This document shows positions 1 through 9,112 of a stretch of 64,000 bases of DNA, piece by piece (the stretch's first letter is position 1; each line of letters begins with the position of its first letter). The translations under genes were made by a program, and so were the position numbers. Below the pieces are notes generated by a model, which made no database searches, had not been told where the DNA came from, and was given only the letters and a program-made list of their open reading frames with translations. Source of the stretch: Clostridiales bacterium (GTDB taxonomy: Bacteria > Bacillota > Clostridia > Peptostreptococcales > Acidaminobacteraceae); contig JAEIOD010000015.1 in the NCBI GenBank assembly GCA_016342415.1, positions 1 to 64,000 of the forward strand, written 5' to 3'.

Positions 1-148
1 TGAATTGAAATTATTTACTGCGCTATTCCCTAGCAGCTTTTATATAATATCAAGGTGAGCTATAAAAGTCAACAGAGAATTAAAAGAAAATAATATTCGA
101 AAAAATAAGACAATATCGAATAATTGCATTTGTTTATTAAACAATAAA

Positions 149-170
149 AAACCTAACTGATGTTAGGTTT
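149..170 (-). terminator. Intrinsic terminator of the 126-aa membrane protein gene
   Basis: A perfect 9-bp inverted repeat (AAACCTAAC / GTTAGGTTT) with a 4-nt loop is followed on the minus strand by a T-rich run. The stop codon of the upstream gene lies at the foot of the hairpin. Confidence 0.8.
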
Positions 171-549
171 AAGCTTCTTCTAAAGATAAGAAATAATGTT
201 TGTTTTGTATCTCGAATACTTTATATCGACCTAGGTGTTCACGAGCGATTACAAGTATCTCCTCACCATTTCTCTCAAACAAATGACCACGACCGTATAC
301 GTCAGTCAGCTTCCATCCATCCGACTTCATCTCTTCTGTAAACAACTGGTCCGGTTCAGAATTTCTCATAATGTACATTAATGATTTACAAGACACTCTA
401 TGAATGCTCTTACCACCAAATTCCAAGTTTAAAATACCTATCGTTAAATCCAATAATTTTGCCTCGTAATACATTTTAGCAAGTGTCGCTATAGCTACTA
501 TGGCAATAGTAAATTCAATTAGTTTTTTCCAAGAATTATTCTTTTCCAT
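169..549 (-). CDS. Small membrane-anchored protein of unknown function
   Basis: A 126-residue protein that I do not recognise. Residues about 8-28 form one hydrophobic segment (IEFTIAIVAIATLAKMYYEA), probably a membrane anchor. The rest is a soluble domain of about 95 residues with mixed charge, so the protein is probably tethered to the membrane. The start is well supported: AAAGGAGG lies just upstream, and a TATAAT-like box lies about 25 bp before that. It is a single-gene unit with its own terminator. No catalytic motif is visible, and the function is unknown. Confidence 0.7.
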   Translation of the reverse strand: MEKNNSWKKLIEFTIAIVAIATLAKMYYEAKLLDLTIGILNLEFGGKSIHRVSCKSLMYIMRNSEPDQLFTEEMKSDGWKLTDVYGRGHLFERNGEEILVIAREHLGRYKVFEIQNKHYFLSLEEA

Positions 550-640
550 GCAACCTCCTTTATTATTAGTTCTATTATAAACAATTTTACTCCTAAATAA
601 AAGTACCTCAAATTACAATTATATGTCATTTGTACCCATA

Positions 641-674
641 AAAAAAAGAAGCAAGCATATTTCTATACTTACTT
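641..674 (-). terminator. Intrinsic terminator after the DEAD-box helicase gene
   Basis: On the minus strand an 11-bp stem (two or more G-U pairs) closes a GAAA tetraloop and runs directly into C followed by eight T. It starts a few bases after the helicase stop codon. Confidence 0.85.
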
Positions 675-681
675 CATCATC

Positions 682-2262
682 TTATTTTTTCATATTTGCT
701 TTTTCTACAATAGCTTTTCTACCTTTTTTCTTCTTCTTAAATGCTTCAAGAACCATTTCAGCTTCACTGAAAGGTAGTGTTACAAACGAGAATGACGCAA
801 GAACTTTGATTTCTTTTATTAATCTGGCATCTATTTTAACTTCATTTTGGATAAAAGCAATCAATTTCTTAACATCCATGCCACTATCTTTACCTAAGGC
901 AATAAACAATCTAGTTTTACCTTGTTTCTCAAGTTGTACTTTTCCAATTTTATTGTAACTCTTAACTTCTAATTCTTCTTTATATGAATTTTTTAATAAC
1001 GCACAAATAATATCCTCAGGATTCCCTAAAGCCATTAATTCAGTAGCCATGTCTTTATAGTAATCAAAACGTCCAGCTTCAATAGCAACCTTTAATTCAT
1101 CCATGATACGAGTACGTTTTATATCTATAATATCTTGAACATCAGGAACTTGTTCTTTTCTAATATCAGTTTTAGCTATACGTTGAATATAAAGTAATTT
1201 TCTATACTCGTCCGGCGTAACAAAAGTAATCGCTGTACCTTCTTTACCAGCACGACCAGTTCTACCAACTCTATGAACATAACTTTCTGGATCTTGTGGT
1301 AACGAGTAATTGATTACATGTGTCAAATCGTTAATATCTAAACCTCTAGCAGCAACATCAGTTGCAACTAATACGTTAATTTGCTTAGCTTTGAATTTTT
1401 TTAATATTCTTTCACGTTGGTGCTGTGATACATCACCATGTAACGCATCCGCATCATAACCTCTTTCAATCAACTTAGAAGTTACTGTATCAACGTCTAC
1501 TTTTGTTCTACAGAATACAATACCATAGAAATCTTCTTCAATATCTACAATACGCCCTAAAGCTTCAAACTTATCATTTCTGCTAACTTCAAAATAAATT
1601 TGGTCTGTTAAACTAGTAGTTAATTGCTGCTTCTTAACACGAATAATATCATAATCGCCCATAAAACGTTTAGCGATTTGTAAAATTTCCTGTGGCATAG
1701 TTGCAGAGAATAAAAGCATTTGTCTTTCTTTATTCACATGCTCTAATATTTTTTCAATGTCCTCTCTAAAGCCCATGTTTAACATTTCATCAGCTTCATC
1801 AAGCACAACATAATTGGCTTTATCCAATCTCATGCTTCTTCTATTCAAGTGATCAATAATTCTACCTGGCGTACCAACTACAATATCAACACCTGATTTT
1901 AAACGTCTTAATTGCTCAGATATAGATTGCCCACCATATACTGTAGCAATCTTAATGCTTCTATCTGTTTTAAAAGTATTCAATTCGTCTGCAACTTGAA
2001 TGGCAAGTTCTCTAGTAGGTGCCACTACGATTGCTTGAACAAAGTTTTCATGTCTTTTTATTTTTTCTAGAATTGGCAAACCAAAAGCGGCTGTTTTACC
2101 AGTACCTGTTTGTGCTTGTCCAATAATGTCTTTAGAACCACTTAATAATAGCGGAATAGTTTGCTCCTGTATTGGTGTTGGTTCTTCAAAGCCTTTTTTC
2201 TCAAGAGCTTTTAAAATGTCTTCCGATAATCCAAGTTCTCTAAATTTAATCATTTTATCCAT
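682..2262 (-). CDS. deaD: DEAD-box ATP-dependent RNA helicase with DbpA-type RNA-binding domain
   Basis: A 526-residue RNA helicase that remodels structured RNA in the cytoplasm, probably in ribosome assembly, RNA decay or cold adaptation. Visible motifs in order are the Q-motif region (EPTPIQEQTIP), motif I AQTGTGKT, PTRELA, motif II DEAD, SAT, and in the second RecA domain ARGLDI and HRVGRTGRAG. Residues about 440-510 resemble the DbpA/YxiN RNA-recognition domain, which in that family targets 23S rRNA. A basic tail (KKKKKGRK) ends the protein. The start ATG follows AAAGGAG. A possible leader ORF precedes the gene at 2324-2401, and its own terminator follows. The subfamily name is inferred from the domain layout. 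Confidence 0.93.
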   Translation of the reverse strand: MDKMIKFRELGLSEDILKALEKKGFEEPTPIQEQTIPLLLSGSKDIIGQAQTGTGKTAAFGLPILEKIKRHENFVQAIVVAPTRELAIQVADELNTFKTDRSIKIATVYGGQSISEQLRRLKSGVDIVVGTPGRIIDHLNRRSMRLDKANYVVLDEADEMLNMGFREDIEKILEHVNKERQMLLFSATMPQEILQIAKRFMGDYDIIRVKKQQLTTSLTDQIYFEVSRNDKFEALGRIVDIEEDFYGIVFCRTKVDVDTVTSKLIERGYDADALHGDVSQHQRERILKKFKAKQINVLVATDVAARGLDINDLTHVINYSLPQDPESYVHRVGRTGRAGKEGTAITFVTPDEYRKLLYIQRIAKTDIRKEQVPDVQDIIDIKRTRIMDELKVAIEAGRFDYYKDMATELMALGNPEDIICALLKNSYKEELEVKSYNKIGKVQLEKQGKTRLFIALGKDSGMDVKKLIAFIQNEVKIDARLIKEIKVLASFSFVTLPFSEAEMVLEAFKKKKKGRKAIVEKANMKK

Positions 2263-2323
2263 GTTATTCTCCTTTTTCCATGTGTAAAAAAAATCCGCTC
2301 TCGCGATTGGACTTTCTTTTCGC

Positions 2324-2401
2324 TTATGATGTTAAAAACATTATCAAAGCACACACGCAGGCAATTCCATGTACGATAACATTCTCAACACGTCTCAACA
2401 T
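2324..2401 (-). CDS. Candidate 25-aa leader or small membrane peptide upstream of the helicase gene
   Basis: A 26-codon frame (25 aa plus TAA) lies in the gap between the topoisomerase A gene and the helicase gene. It has an ideal ribosome binding site (TTGGAGG, 5-6 nt before ATG). The peptide starts MLRRVENVIVH and ends in a hydrophobic stretch (ACVCALIMFLTS), so it has one potential membrane helix with a basic N-terminus. The stop lies about 60 nt before the helicase start. Between them is a short GC hairpin with a GAGA loop followed by a T run, which could be an attenuator. It may be a leader peptide for the helicase, a small membrane protein, or chance. Conservation is untested. Confidence 0.45.
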   Translation of the reverse strand: MLRRVENVIVHGIACVCALIMFLTS

Positions 2402-2454
2402 TATATACCTCCAAGACCATTAAAGCAAGCTTTATTTTTTTATTTCAGATTTTT

Positions 2455-4641
2455 TTATTTCATATAACTTTGCATCAACAAACGGTCGATGATATCAATA
2501 GAAGTACCAGACATTGGTACCTTATCAACTCTATATTGCTCAGGATTTGAAATCTCACATGTTGACGCTTCAATCGCAATATTCATAATACTACCCTTTT
2601 TCAAACGAATAATTTGTATGCCTTTGGTATTCTTAGTAGTTTTTTCACTAATTAATTCTGTGTTTAAAAGAACAAGTCTAAGTTCATCTGGCGCATTGTA
2701 TCTATTCAGAATAATATCAGACTCCTCATTGAAATAGAACATTGAAACTAATGGAGCAAAATCAGAATATGCCTTAACCAGTTTTTTACGATTTGTTTTG
2801 GTTTCGTAACTTGACAGCGGTACTCTAGCAACTTTTCCATTATCAAAAGCAAAAATCATAAAACCGCTATAATCTGTTGTGACTACAGTATGAATAATAC
2901 TCTCACCATCTTCTAACTCAAGAACATTAGGTAAATAAGTACCTAGTGAGCTTGCTTTAATACTATCAAATTCATAAGCTTTCATCTTATAAACATTACT
3001 CATTGAAGAGAAGAATAATACGTCTGATTTATTCGTCGCATCCAATTCTTGTAGGATGTGATCATCATCTTTTAATTTATGAACATCACTACCTCTTAAA
3101 GAAACTAAAGTTATTTTCTTAATATAATTATGATCTGTAAAGAATAATTTACAATTATAATCTTCAACAAAAGCATTTTCTTGATGTGTAATAATTTTGT
3201 CTGACTCAATTATTCTTGTTTTTCTTTCAATTGCGTATTTCTTTTTAATAGTTTCCAGCTCTATTGCAATCAACTTTTTAATTTTCGCATCACTTTTAGC
3301 GAGTTCTTTTAAGTCTTTTAATTGCTTTTCCAAAGAATCGACTTCACTTGTTTTCTTCAAAATATACTCTTTATTGATATTTCTCAGTTTGATATCCGCT
3401 ACAAATTCAGCCTGAATTTCATCAATCTCAAAAGCAATCATTAAATTATGAATTACATCTTTGTCAAATTCTGTTTCTCTAATAATTTTTATGGCTTTAT
3501 CAATATCCAGTAGAACACGTTTTAAACCATATAATAAATGCAGTTTATCTGAAATTTTACTGATATCATATAATGTAATATTTCGAATACAATCAATTCT
3601 AAACTTCAACCATTCATGAAGTATACCCTTTATACCTAGTACTTTAGGCGTCACACCAATCAAAACATTAAAGTTACATGAATATGAATCTTCCAAAGCA
3701 GTTACCTTAAATAACTTTGCCATGAGTTTATCTGGATCTGTACCTCTTTTTAAGTCAATAGTAATACGTAATCCCTTTAAATCGGTTTCATCTCTAATAT
3801 CAGAGATTTCTTTGATTTTACCCGCTTTAATATTTTCAATCACCTTATCTATAATTTGCTCAACGGTTGCAGTATATGGAATTTCAGTTATCTCAATACA
3901 ATTATTTTTTTTGACATAATGATACTGACTACGAACCTTAAACGATCCAATTCCAGTGTTATATATCTTATCCATAATATTTCTGTCATATACCAAGTCC
4001 CCACCAGTTGGAAAATCTGGTCCTTTGATATACTCATGAAGGTCTATATGTTCATCTGACATATAAGCGATTGTTGCATCACACATTTCAGATAAATTGA
4101 AACTACAAATATTACTTGCCATACCTACTGCGATACCTTTATTGGGATTCACAAGTATATTGGGAAATGCCACCGGCAATAATTTCGGTTCCTTCATTTG
4201 ACCATCATAATTATCCATAAATACAACTGCATCTTTGTCTATATCTTTAAAGACCTCTTCACAAAGAGGTGATAGTTTAACCTCTGTATATCTAGAAGCT
4301 GCAAACTTCATATCTCTTGATGTTATTTTTCCAAAGTTTCCTTTAGAGTCTACAAATGGGTGTAATAAAGCTTCATGACCTCTTGTTAATCTAACCATCG
4401 TAGCATAAATAGCTTGGTCACCATGAGGATTCAATTTCATGGTTTGACCAACAACATTTGCAGATTTTGTACGTTGTTTTGTAATTAACTTCATTTTATA
4501 CATGGTATAAAGAAGTTTTCTATGTGATGGTTTAAAACCATCAATTTCCGGTATAGCTCTTGAAACAATTACACTCATAGTGTACGGCATGTAATTACTT
4601 TCAAGAGTGTCTGATATTTTGCTTTCAATAATCCCTGGCAT
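2455..4641 (-). CDS. Type II DNA topoisomerase subunit A (ParC/GyrA-like, divergent second copy type)
   Basis: A 728-residue DNA breakage-reunion subunit that passes one duplex through another together with the adjacent B subunit. The N-terminal winged-helix region reads MPYTMSVIVSRAIPEIDGFK and GFKPSHRKLLYTM. The catalytic tyrosine is in AASRYTE (residues about 113-119). A long coiled-coil arm follows (about 350-480), then a shortened beta-propeller-like C-terminal part. It is shorter than typical GyrA/ParC (about 800 or more) and lacks an obvious GyrA box. The start ATG follows TTAGGAG. It lies 9 nt after the B-subunit gene, so the two are one operon. Family resemblance is to the extra clostridial topoisomerase rather than canonical gyrase. 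Whether it acts as topoisomerase IV is inference. Confidence 0.88.
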   Translation of the reverse strand: MPGIIESKISDTLESNYMPYTMSVIVSRAIPEIDGFKPSHRKLLYTMYKMKLITKQRTKSANVVGQTMKLNPHGDQAIYATMVRLTRGHEALLHPFVDSKGNFGKITSRDMKFAASRYTEVKLSPLCEEVFKDIDKDAVVFMDNYDGQMKEPKLLPVAFPNILVNPNKGIAVGMASNICSFNLSEMCDATIAYMSDEHIDLHEYIKGPDFPTGGDLVYDRNIMDKIYNTGIGSFKVRSQYHYVKKNNCIEITEIPYTATVEQIIDKVIENIKAGKIKEISDIRDETDLKGLRITIDLKRGTDPDKLMAKLFKVTALEDSYSCNFNVLIGVTPKVLGIKGILHEWLKFRIDCIRNITLYDISKISDKLHLLYGLKRVLLDIDKAIKIIRETEFDKDVIHNLMIAFEIDEIQAEFVADIKLRNINKEYILKKTSEVDSLEKQLKDLKELAKSDAKIKKLIAIELETIKKKYAIERKTRIIESDKIITHQENAFVEDYNCKLFFTDHNYIKKITLVSLRGSDVHKLKDDDHILQELDATNKSDVLFFSSMSNVYKMKAYEFDSIKASSLGTYLPNVLELEDGESIIHTVVTTDYSGFMIFAFDNGKVARVPLSSYETKTNRKKLVKAYSDFAPLVSMFYFNEESDIILNRYNAPDELRLVLLNTELISEKTTKNTKGIQIIRLKKGSIMNIAIEASTCEISNPEQYRVDKVPMSGTSIDIIDRLLMQSYMK

Positions 4642-4650
4642 TCTCTACTC

Positions 4651-6624
4651 CTAATTCAAATCTAATAGATTTATATATTTTGAACCTTTGTCTTCAATAA
4701 ACTGTTTACGACTTTGAATGTCATCACCTAATAAGGTTTCAAACATCGTCTCTGTTAAAATATCATCTTCTTTTGTAAATCCAACCAATTGCCTTGATTC
4801 AGGATTCATAGTCGTTTGCCACATCATCTCGGGATCATTCTCACCAAGACCTTTGGATCTTTGAATATTAATATTCCCTTCAAGGAGTTCTACAATCTCA
4901 TTCTTTTCTTTGTCACTATAAGCAAAATGTGTTTTACCTTTATTGGTAATTTCATATAATGGTGTTTCTGCAATAAAAACCTTGTTTTCATTAAATAAAC
5001 TAGGTACCAATCTGAATAACATGGTCATAATTAAAGTTCTGATCTGGAAACCATCTACATCGGCATCGGTACAAATGATTATTTTGCCATAATTCAAATT
5101 ATCTATATCAAAAGTATTCAAATCCTTATTATGTTTAGATTTGATCTCCACACCACACCCCATTACCTTTAATAGGTCAATGATGATTTCACTTTTAAAG
5201 ATTCTATCATAATCAGCTTTTAGACAATTTAGTATCTTTCCTCTTACCGGCATCAAAGCTTGGAAGTTTGCATCTCTTGCTAACTTACAGGCACCAAGGG
5301 CAGAATCACCCTCCACGATATAAAGTTCTCGTTCATCAATAGATTTTGTTCTACAATCAACAAACTTAGCCACACGATTGTTCATATCAATCTTGCCACT
5401 TAGTTTTTTCTTTAAATTCAGTCTAGTTTTTTCGGCTTTTTCACGACTACGTTTATTGATCAATATTTGATCAATAATTTTGTCAGCTTCTACTTTGTTT
5501 TCTATAAAATAGATTTCCAGTTTAGCCTTAATTAAATCAGTTATGAATTCTTGAATAAACTTATTGTTTATCGCTTTTTTTGTCTGATTTTCATAACTCG
5601 TCATTGTTGAAAATGAGTTGATAACAATAACCAAACTATCCTGTATATCTTGGAATGAAATCTTCTTTTCACCCTTTGTGTATTTACCAACTTTTTTTAT
5701 AAACTTGTCAATTTCATAAATAAAGGCATTTTTTACTGCTTTGTCAGGCGAACCACCGTGTTCAAGAAAACTTGAGTTATGGTAGTACTCGGTTAAATTC
5801 ACTTCATTGTTAAAAGAAAAAGCCATATCCACTTTAACTTTATATTCAGGTTTATCGTCTCTATCTCTACCTCGTCCTTCATCACTATAAAACATTACAT
5901 CGGTAAAGTTCTTTTCGTCATTAACTTCTTTAATATAGTCAACAATACCATTTTCGTAACAATATTCAAAAGATTCTCCAGAAAACTCATCATGTAATTT
6001 AAAGACGACACCTGGATTTACGATGGATTGCTTTTTAAGTCTATTCTGGTAGAATTCCAATGGAATGCTTATCTCAGTGAAAACATCTAAATCTGGCTTC
6101 CAAGTCTGAATCGTGCCAGAAGCATGGTCAGAAGGTACCTTCTTTAAACCACCAATATTTTTCCCCTTTTTAAAATTCACTTCAAATTTTGTATTATCTT
6201 TATAAACAACAACATTCATATATTCAGAACTATATTGAGTCGCACAAGCACCTAATCCATTAAGACCTAAACTATACTCATAGTTTTCTCCATCGTTGTT
6301 GTTATATTTACCACCAGCGTACAATTCACAATATACTAATTTCCAGTTAAATTTTTTCTCTTTGTCATTGTAGTCAAGAGGAATACCTCTACCATTATCC
6401 CGAACCGTAATCGACCAATCATCATGACGAGTCACTTCAATTATATTTCCATGTCCTTCTCTTGCTTCATCTATTGAGTTCGAAAGAATCTCAAAGAATG
6501 AATGTTGACAGCCTTCTAAACCATCTGAACCAAATATTACTGCTGGTCTTTTTCTTACTCGATCTGCACCTTTTAATGCAGAAATACTATTGTTATCATA
6601 AGAATTTTTCTTTTTCTGTACCAT
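4651..6624 (-). CDS. Type II DNA topoisomerase subunit B (ParE/GyrB-like, divergent second copy type)
   Basis: A 657-residue ATPase subunit partnering the downstream A subunit. The GHKL ATPase comes first (EILSNSIDEAREG, DNGRGIP, GLNGLGA), then the transducer domain. The TOPRIM domain follows, with EGDSALGA (about 440) and the metal-binding DADVDG (about 520), and the tail has RSKGLGENDPEMMW. All key catalytic residues are present. The usual RKRPGMYIG signature is altered to RKRPAVIFGS, which marks it as divergent from standard GyrB/ParE. The start ATG follows AGAGGTG. It is the first gene of the two-gene topoisomerase operon, transcribed away from the ACT-domain gene. Its specific cellular role is not evident from sequence. 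Confidence 0.88.
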   Translation of the reverse strand: MVQKKKNSYDNNSISALKGADRVRKRPAVIFGSDGLEGCQHSFFEILSNSIDEAREGHGNIIEVTRHDDWSITVRDNGRGIPLDYNDKEKKFNWKLVYCELYAGGKYNNNDGENYEYSLGLNGLGACATQYSSEYMNVVVYKDNTKFEVNFKKGKNIGGLKKVPSDHASGTIQTWKPDLDVFTEISIPLEFYQNRLKKQSIVNPGVVFKLHDEFSGESFEYCYENGIVDYIKEVNDEKNFTDVMFYSDEGRGRDRDDKPEYKVKVDMAFSFNNEVNLTEYYHNSSFLEHGGSPDKAVKNAFIYEIDKFIKKVGKYTKGEKKISFQDIQDSLVIVINSFSTMTSYENQTKKAINNKFIQEFITDLIKAKLEIYFIENKVEADKIIDQILINKRSREKAEKTRLNLKKKLSGKIDMNNRVAKFVDCRTKSIDERELYIVEGDSALGACKLARDANFQALMPVRGKILNCLKADYDRIFKSEIIIDLLKVMGCGVEIKSKHNKDLNTFDIDNLNYGKIIICTDADVDGFQIRTLIMTMLFRLVPSLFNENKVFIAETPLYEITNKGKTHFAYSDKEKNEIVELLEGNINIQRSKGLGENDPEMMWQTTMNPESRQLVGFTKEDDILTETMFETLLGDDIQSRKQFIEDKGSKYINLLDLN

Positions 6625-6774
6625 TTAAACACCTCTTACTCTAAAATTGCGTCTAAAACGCTACTCTTATTTTACAGGATAATGAAACAAAAATCAACCG
6701 GGTGTATAGAACGTACGTTCTACGCCTATATCTTGTAGTATATACCTACTGTCTTCAATTAATTCAGATATCTC

Positions 6775-6803
6775 TTGTTTGTAGTTTTTACATATGTTAT
6801 ACT
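6775..6803 (+). promoter_or_regulatory. Sigma-A-type promoter for the ACT-domain/hom operon
   Basis: TTGTTT and TATACT are separated by exactly 17 bp and lie about 60 bp before the start of the ACT-domain gene. This is inferred by pattern only. Confidence 0.6.
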
Positions 6804-6863
6804 ACTCAAAATACATCGCAAAGCCAAATACAGTTGTCCGTATTATGCGGACAAGGAGGTCCT

Positions 6864-7301
6864 ATGAACAATAAATATATTTTAGTTGATAAATCAGTTT
6901 TACCAGATGTCTTTGAAAAAGTCATCGAGGCAAAAGAAATGATGAAAGCAGACGAAACACTCGGGGTTTCAAAAGTCGTAGCACTTGTTGGCATTTCTAG
7001 AAGTACATATTATAAATATCACGACAAGGTATTTCCATTAATTGAAAGCAACGTAGAAAGAAAAGCTACTGTTAATCTTTTATTATCACATAAATCAGGA
7101 ACATTATCCTCTTTACTAAGACATATTGCAGCATCAAATGGGAATGTACTCACTATCAGTCAAGATGCACCGGTTAATAATTCGGCAAATGTAAGCATCA
7201 CATTTGATGTCAGCAAACTCAGTACTCCGCTAGAGCAATTACTGACTACATTAAAATCAGTTCAAGGGGTATCAAAGCTCAAGCTTATCGGAGTCGAATA
7301 G
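6864..7301 (+). CDS. ACT domain-containing protein (PheB/UPF0735-like)
   Basis: A 145-residue protein with a helix-turn-helix-like N-terminal part (LGVSKVVALVGISRSTYYKY, residues about 29-48) and a C-terminal ACT domain (about 68-143) of the kind that binds amino acids. The family (UPF0735/PheB) is often found beside homoserine dehydrogenase or chorismate-pathway genes and is presumed regulatory. I chose the ATG at 6864 because AAGGAGG stands 7 nt before it. An in-frame extension upstream has no ribosome binding site and overlaps the promoter. The gene lies 8 nt ahead of hom, so the two are probably co-transcribed. No enzyme motif is seen. Confidence 0.85.
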   Translation: MNNKYILVDKSVLPDVFEKVIEAKEMMKADETLGVSKVVALVGISRSTYYKYHDKVFPLIESNVERKATVNLLLSHKSGTLSSLLRHIAASNGNVLTISQDAPVNNSANVSITFDVSKLSTPLEQLLTTLKSVQGVSKLKLIGVE

Positions 7302-7309
7302 GAGGCATT

Positions 7310-8542
7310 ATGACATCAGTTGCATTATTAGGGTACGGAACAGTCGGTTCCGGCGTTTTAGAAATTATAGAAAAAAACAGTAGGAGCACTTTACAAACTT
7401 ATGATGAGTTCATCAATATTTCTAACGTTCTCGTCAGAAACATTGAAAAACATCAGAATAACAAGCATTTCAAATTATTTACAGACTCTTATGAGGACAT
7501 TCTTTCTTCAAATTGTGATATTGTCATTGAAGTGATGGGTGGAATACATCCCGCATATGACTATATTAAAAGTGCTTTACAAGCTAGGAAACATGTCATC
7601 ACCGCCAACAAGGATTTAATTGCAGAACATGGTGATGAGTTAATTGCACTTGCAAACAAGTTCCATGTGACACTTAATTATGAAGCCAGTGTTGGTGGAA
7701 GTATTCCTGTAATCAGAACAATAAAAGAAAGTTTAGCTGCTCATCCAATTAAAAGTGTCACAGGTATATTAAATGGTACGACGAACTATATCCTTTCTAA
7801 AATGTATAATGAAAATCTTTCATATGATAATGCATTAAAAGATGCACAAGATGCTGGTTTTGCCGAATCAGATCCTTCTTCCGATGTTTTAGGATTTGAT
7901 GCTGCAAGAAAACTAGCAATTTTAACATATTTATCTATGAACAAGGTTTTAAAAGTCAAAGATATTCTCATCGATGGTATTACCAACTTAGATGAAAAGG
8001 ATATGATTATAGCAAAACAACTCGGTTATAAAATTAAATTAATATCAAAAGCAATCAATTACGACCATTGCCTTCACGCATTTGTAAAACCAGTATATGT
8101 AAGATCAAATTCTATGTATGGTTTAATAGATAATGAATACAATACAGTTGCTATGGACTTAGAAGATATTGGTGAAATGCACTTCTCAGGAAAAGGTGCC
8201 GGAAAAGAACCTACGGCAAGTGCTATCTATGGTGACATCCTAGACATTCTGTTAAATGATAAGAAAGTGATTACACCTAAACTCAAACAAGTAAAAATCT
8301 GTCACTATGCACAAGGACAACACGACTGGTTAGTTAGATTATACAGCTTAAATCAACCCATCAATTTGGAAAAAGTCTTAAAATTCTTTAATCATGGTAA
8401 TATAGAGATTAAGGACTTTGCAGATTCGCATGATTTGTCTTTTACAATCACGGATATATCCGAAAACAAATTATTTGATATCATTCACAAACTCCAAGAT
8501 CTAAATGTCATCTCTGTATCAAAATATTTCATGATACTTTAA
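7310..8542 (+). CDS. hom: Homoserine dehydrogenase
   Basis: A 410-residue NAD(P)-dependent enzyme reducing aspartate semialdehyde to homoserine, the branch point to threonine and methionine. The nucleotide-binding motif is GYGTVGSGV at the N-terminus. Further motifs are TANKDLIAEHG, the substrate-binding ASVGGSIPVI and GILNGTTNYIL, and the family signature DAGFAESDPSSDVLGFDAAR. The last 75 or so residues resemble an ACT domain, which suggests feedback control by threonine. It follows the ACT-domain gene with AGGAGG before its ATG. Its substrate is made by Asd, encoded at 15921-16913. Confidence 0.95.
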   Translation: MTSVALLGYGTVGSGVLEIIEKNSRSTLQTYDEFINISNVLVRNIEKHQNNKHFKLFTDSYEDILSSNCDIVIEVMGGIHPAYDYIKSALQARKHVITANKDLIAEHGDELIALANKFHVTLNYEASVGGSIPVIRTIKESLAAHPIKSVTGILNGTTNYILSKMYNENLSYDNALKDAQDAGFAESDPSSDVLGFDAARKLAILTYLSMNKVLKVKDILIDGITNLDEKDMIIAKQLGYKIKLISKAINYDHCLHAFVKPVYVRSNSMYGLIDNEYNTVAMDLEDIGEMHFSGKGAGKEPTASAIYGDILDILLNDKKVITPKLKQVKICHYAQGQHDWLVRLYSLNQPINLEKVLKFFNHGNIEIKDFADSHDLSFTITDISENKLFDIIHKLQDLNVISVSKYFMIL

Positions 8543-8579
8543 TTATAATCAAAAGATTTAATTCTCTTTGAAAAGGCCT

Positions 8580-9072
8580 ATGAACATTGCATTACTTATT
8601 ATTGATGTAAAAAAAATTCTTATATCAAGAACCATTAAGAGATTCATTAACAAATGCACTAGAATATATTAATGTAGCGAGTGAGTTATTTAGAGAGGCT
8701 GGTAAACCAGTTATTGTAATACAAGATGAAGAAGCCGGCAAAGGTCCAGAATCAAAAGGATTTGAAAATATCAGTGACTTGATTCTAAAAGATAGTGATC
8801 ATTTCATCCAAAAAATTCATTCCAATGCATTTTGGCAAACAGATCTTGAAGAACTCCTTAAATCCCTGGATATCCAGTTTTTAGTTGTCAGCGGATTCGC
8901 TGCTGAACACTGTGTTCTATTTACTTATAACGGTGCAATCGAAAGATCATTTGGAGCCTCAATTTTACAACATGGTATTGCAGGACTCGAGAAGGATAAC
9001 GTACAATCCATTCAACTACTTCGTTCTGTCATCAGTTTGGACGCCTTAGACTATTTCTTAAATTACGCATAA
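8580..9072 (+). pseudogene. Isochorismatase-family hydrolase, frameshifted at an A8 run
   Basis: Translation from ATG 8580 gives MNIALLIIDVKK, the start of an isochorismatase-like (cysteine hydrolase) protein with the catalytic Asp in IIDV. It then runs out of frame at eight consecutive A (8609-8616). From 8617 another frame continues the family without a stop to 9072 (FLYQEPLRDSL..., HSNAFW, and the nucleophile region SGFAAEHCV). One base too many, or two too few, separates the halves. This may be a true pseudogene, a sequencing error in a homopolymer, or a gene read by slippage on the A run. The ribosome binding site before 8580 is weak (AAAAGG). The intact product would be about 163 aa. 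Confidence 0.75.
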
Positions 9073-9112
9073 TAGAAACACCTAAATCAAATCTGATTTA
9101 GGTGTTTCTATT
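9071..9112. terminator. Bidirectional terminator between the isochorismatase-type gene and phoU
   Basis: A perfect 19-bp inverted repeat with a 4-nt loop. The stop codon of phoU lies at one foot and the convergent gene stops just before the other. T runs on either side are short, so the long stem probably does the work. Confidence 0.8.

Noticed and set aside
1..148. A gene fragment at the left edge
   Set aside because: No frame with a start signal or family-like sequence is readable; only AT-rich sequence and a small inverted repeat (TATTCGA/TCGAATA).
6702..6863. N-terminal extension of the ACT-domain protein
   Set aside because: The ATG at 6864 has an ideal AAGGAGG. The extension overlaps a good promoter and has no start signal.
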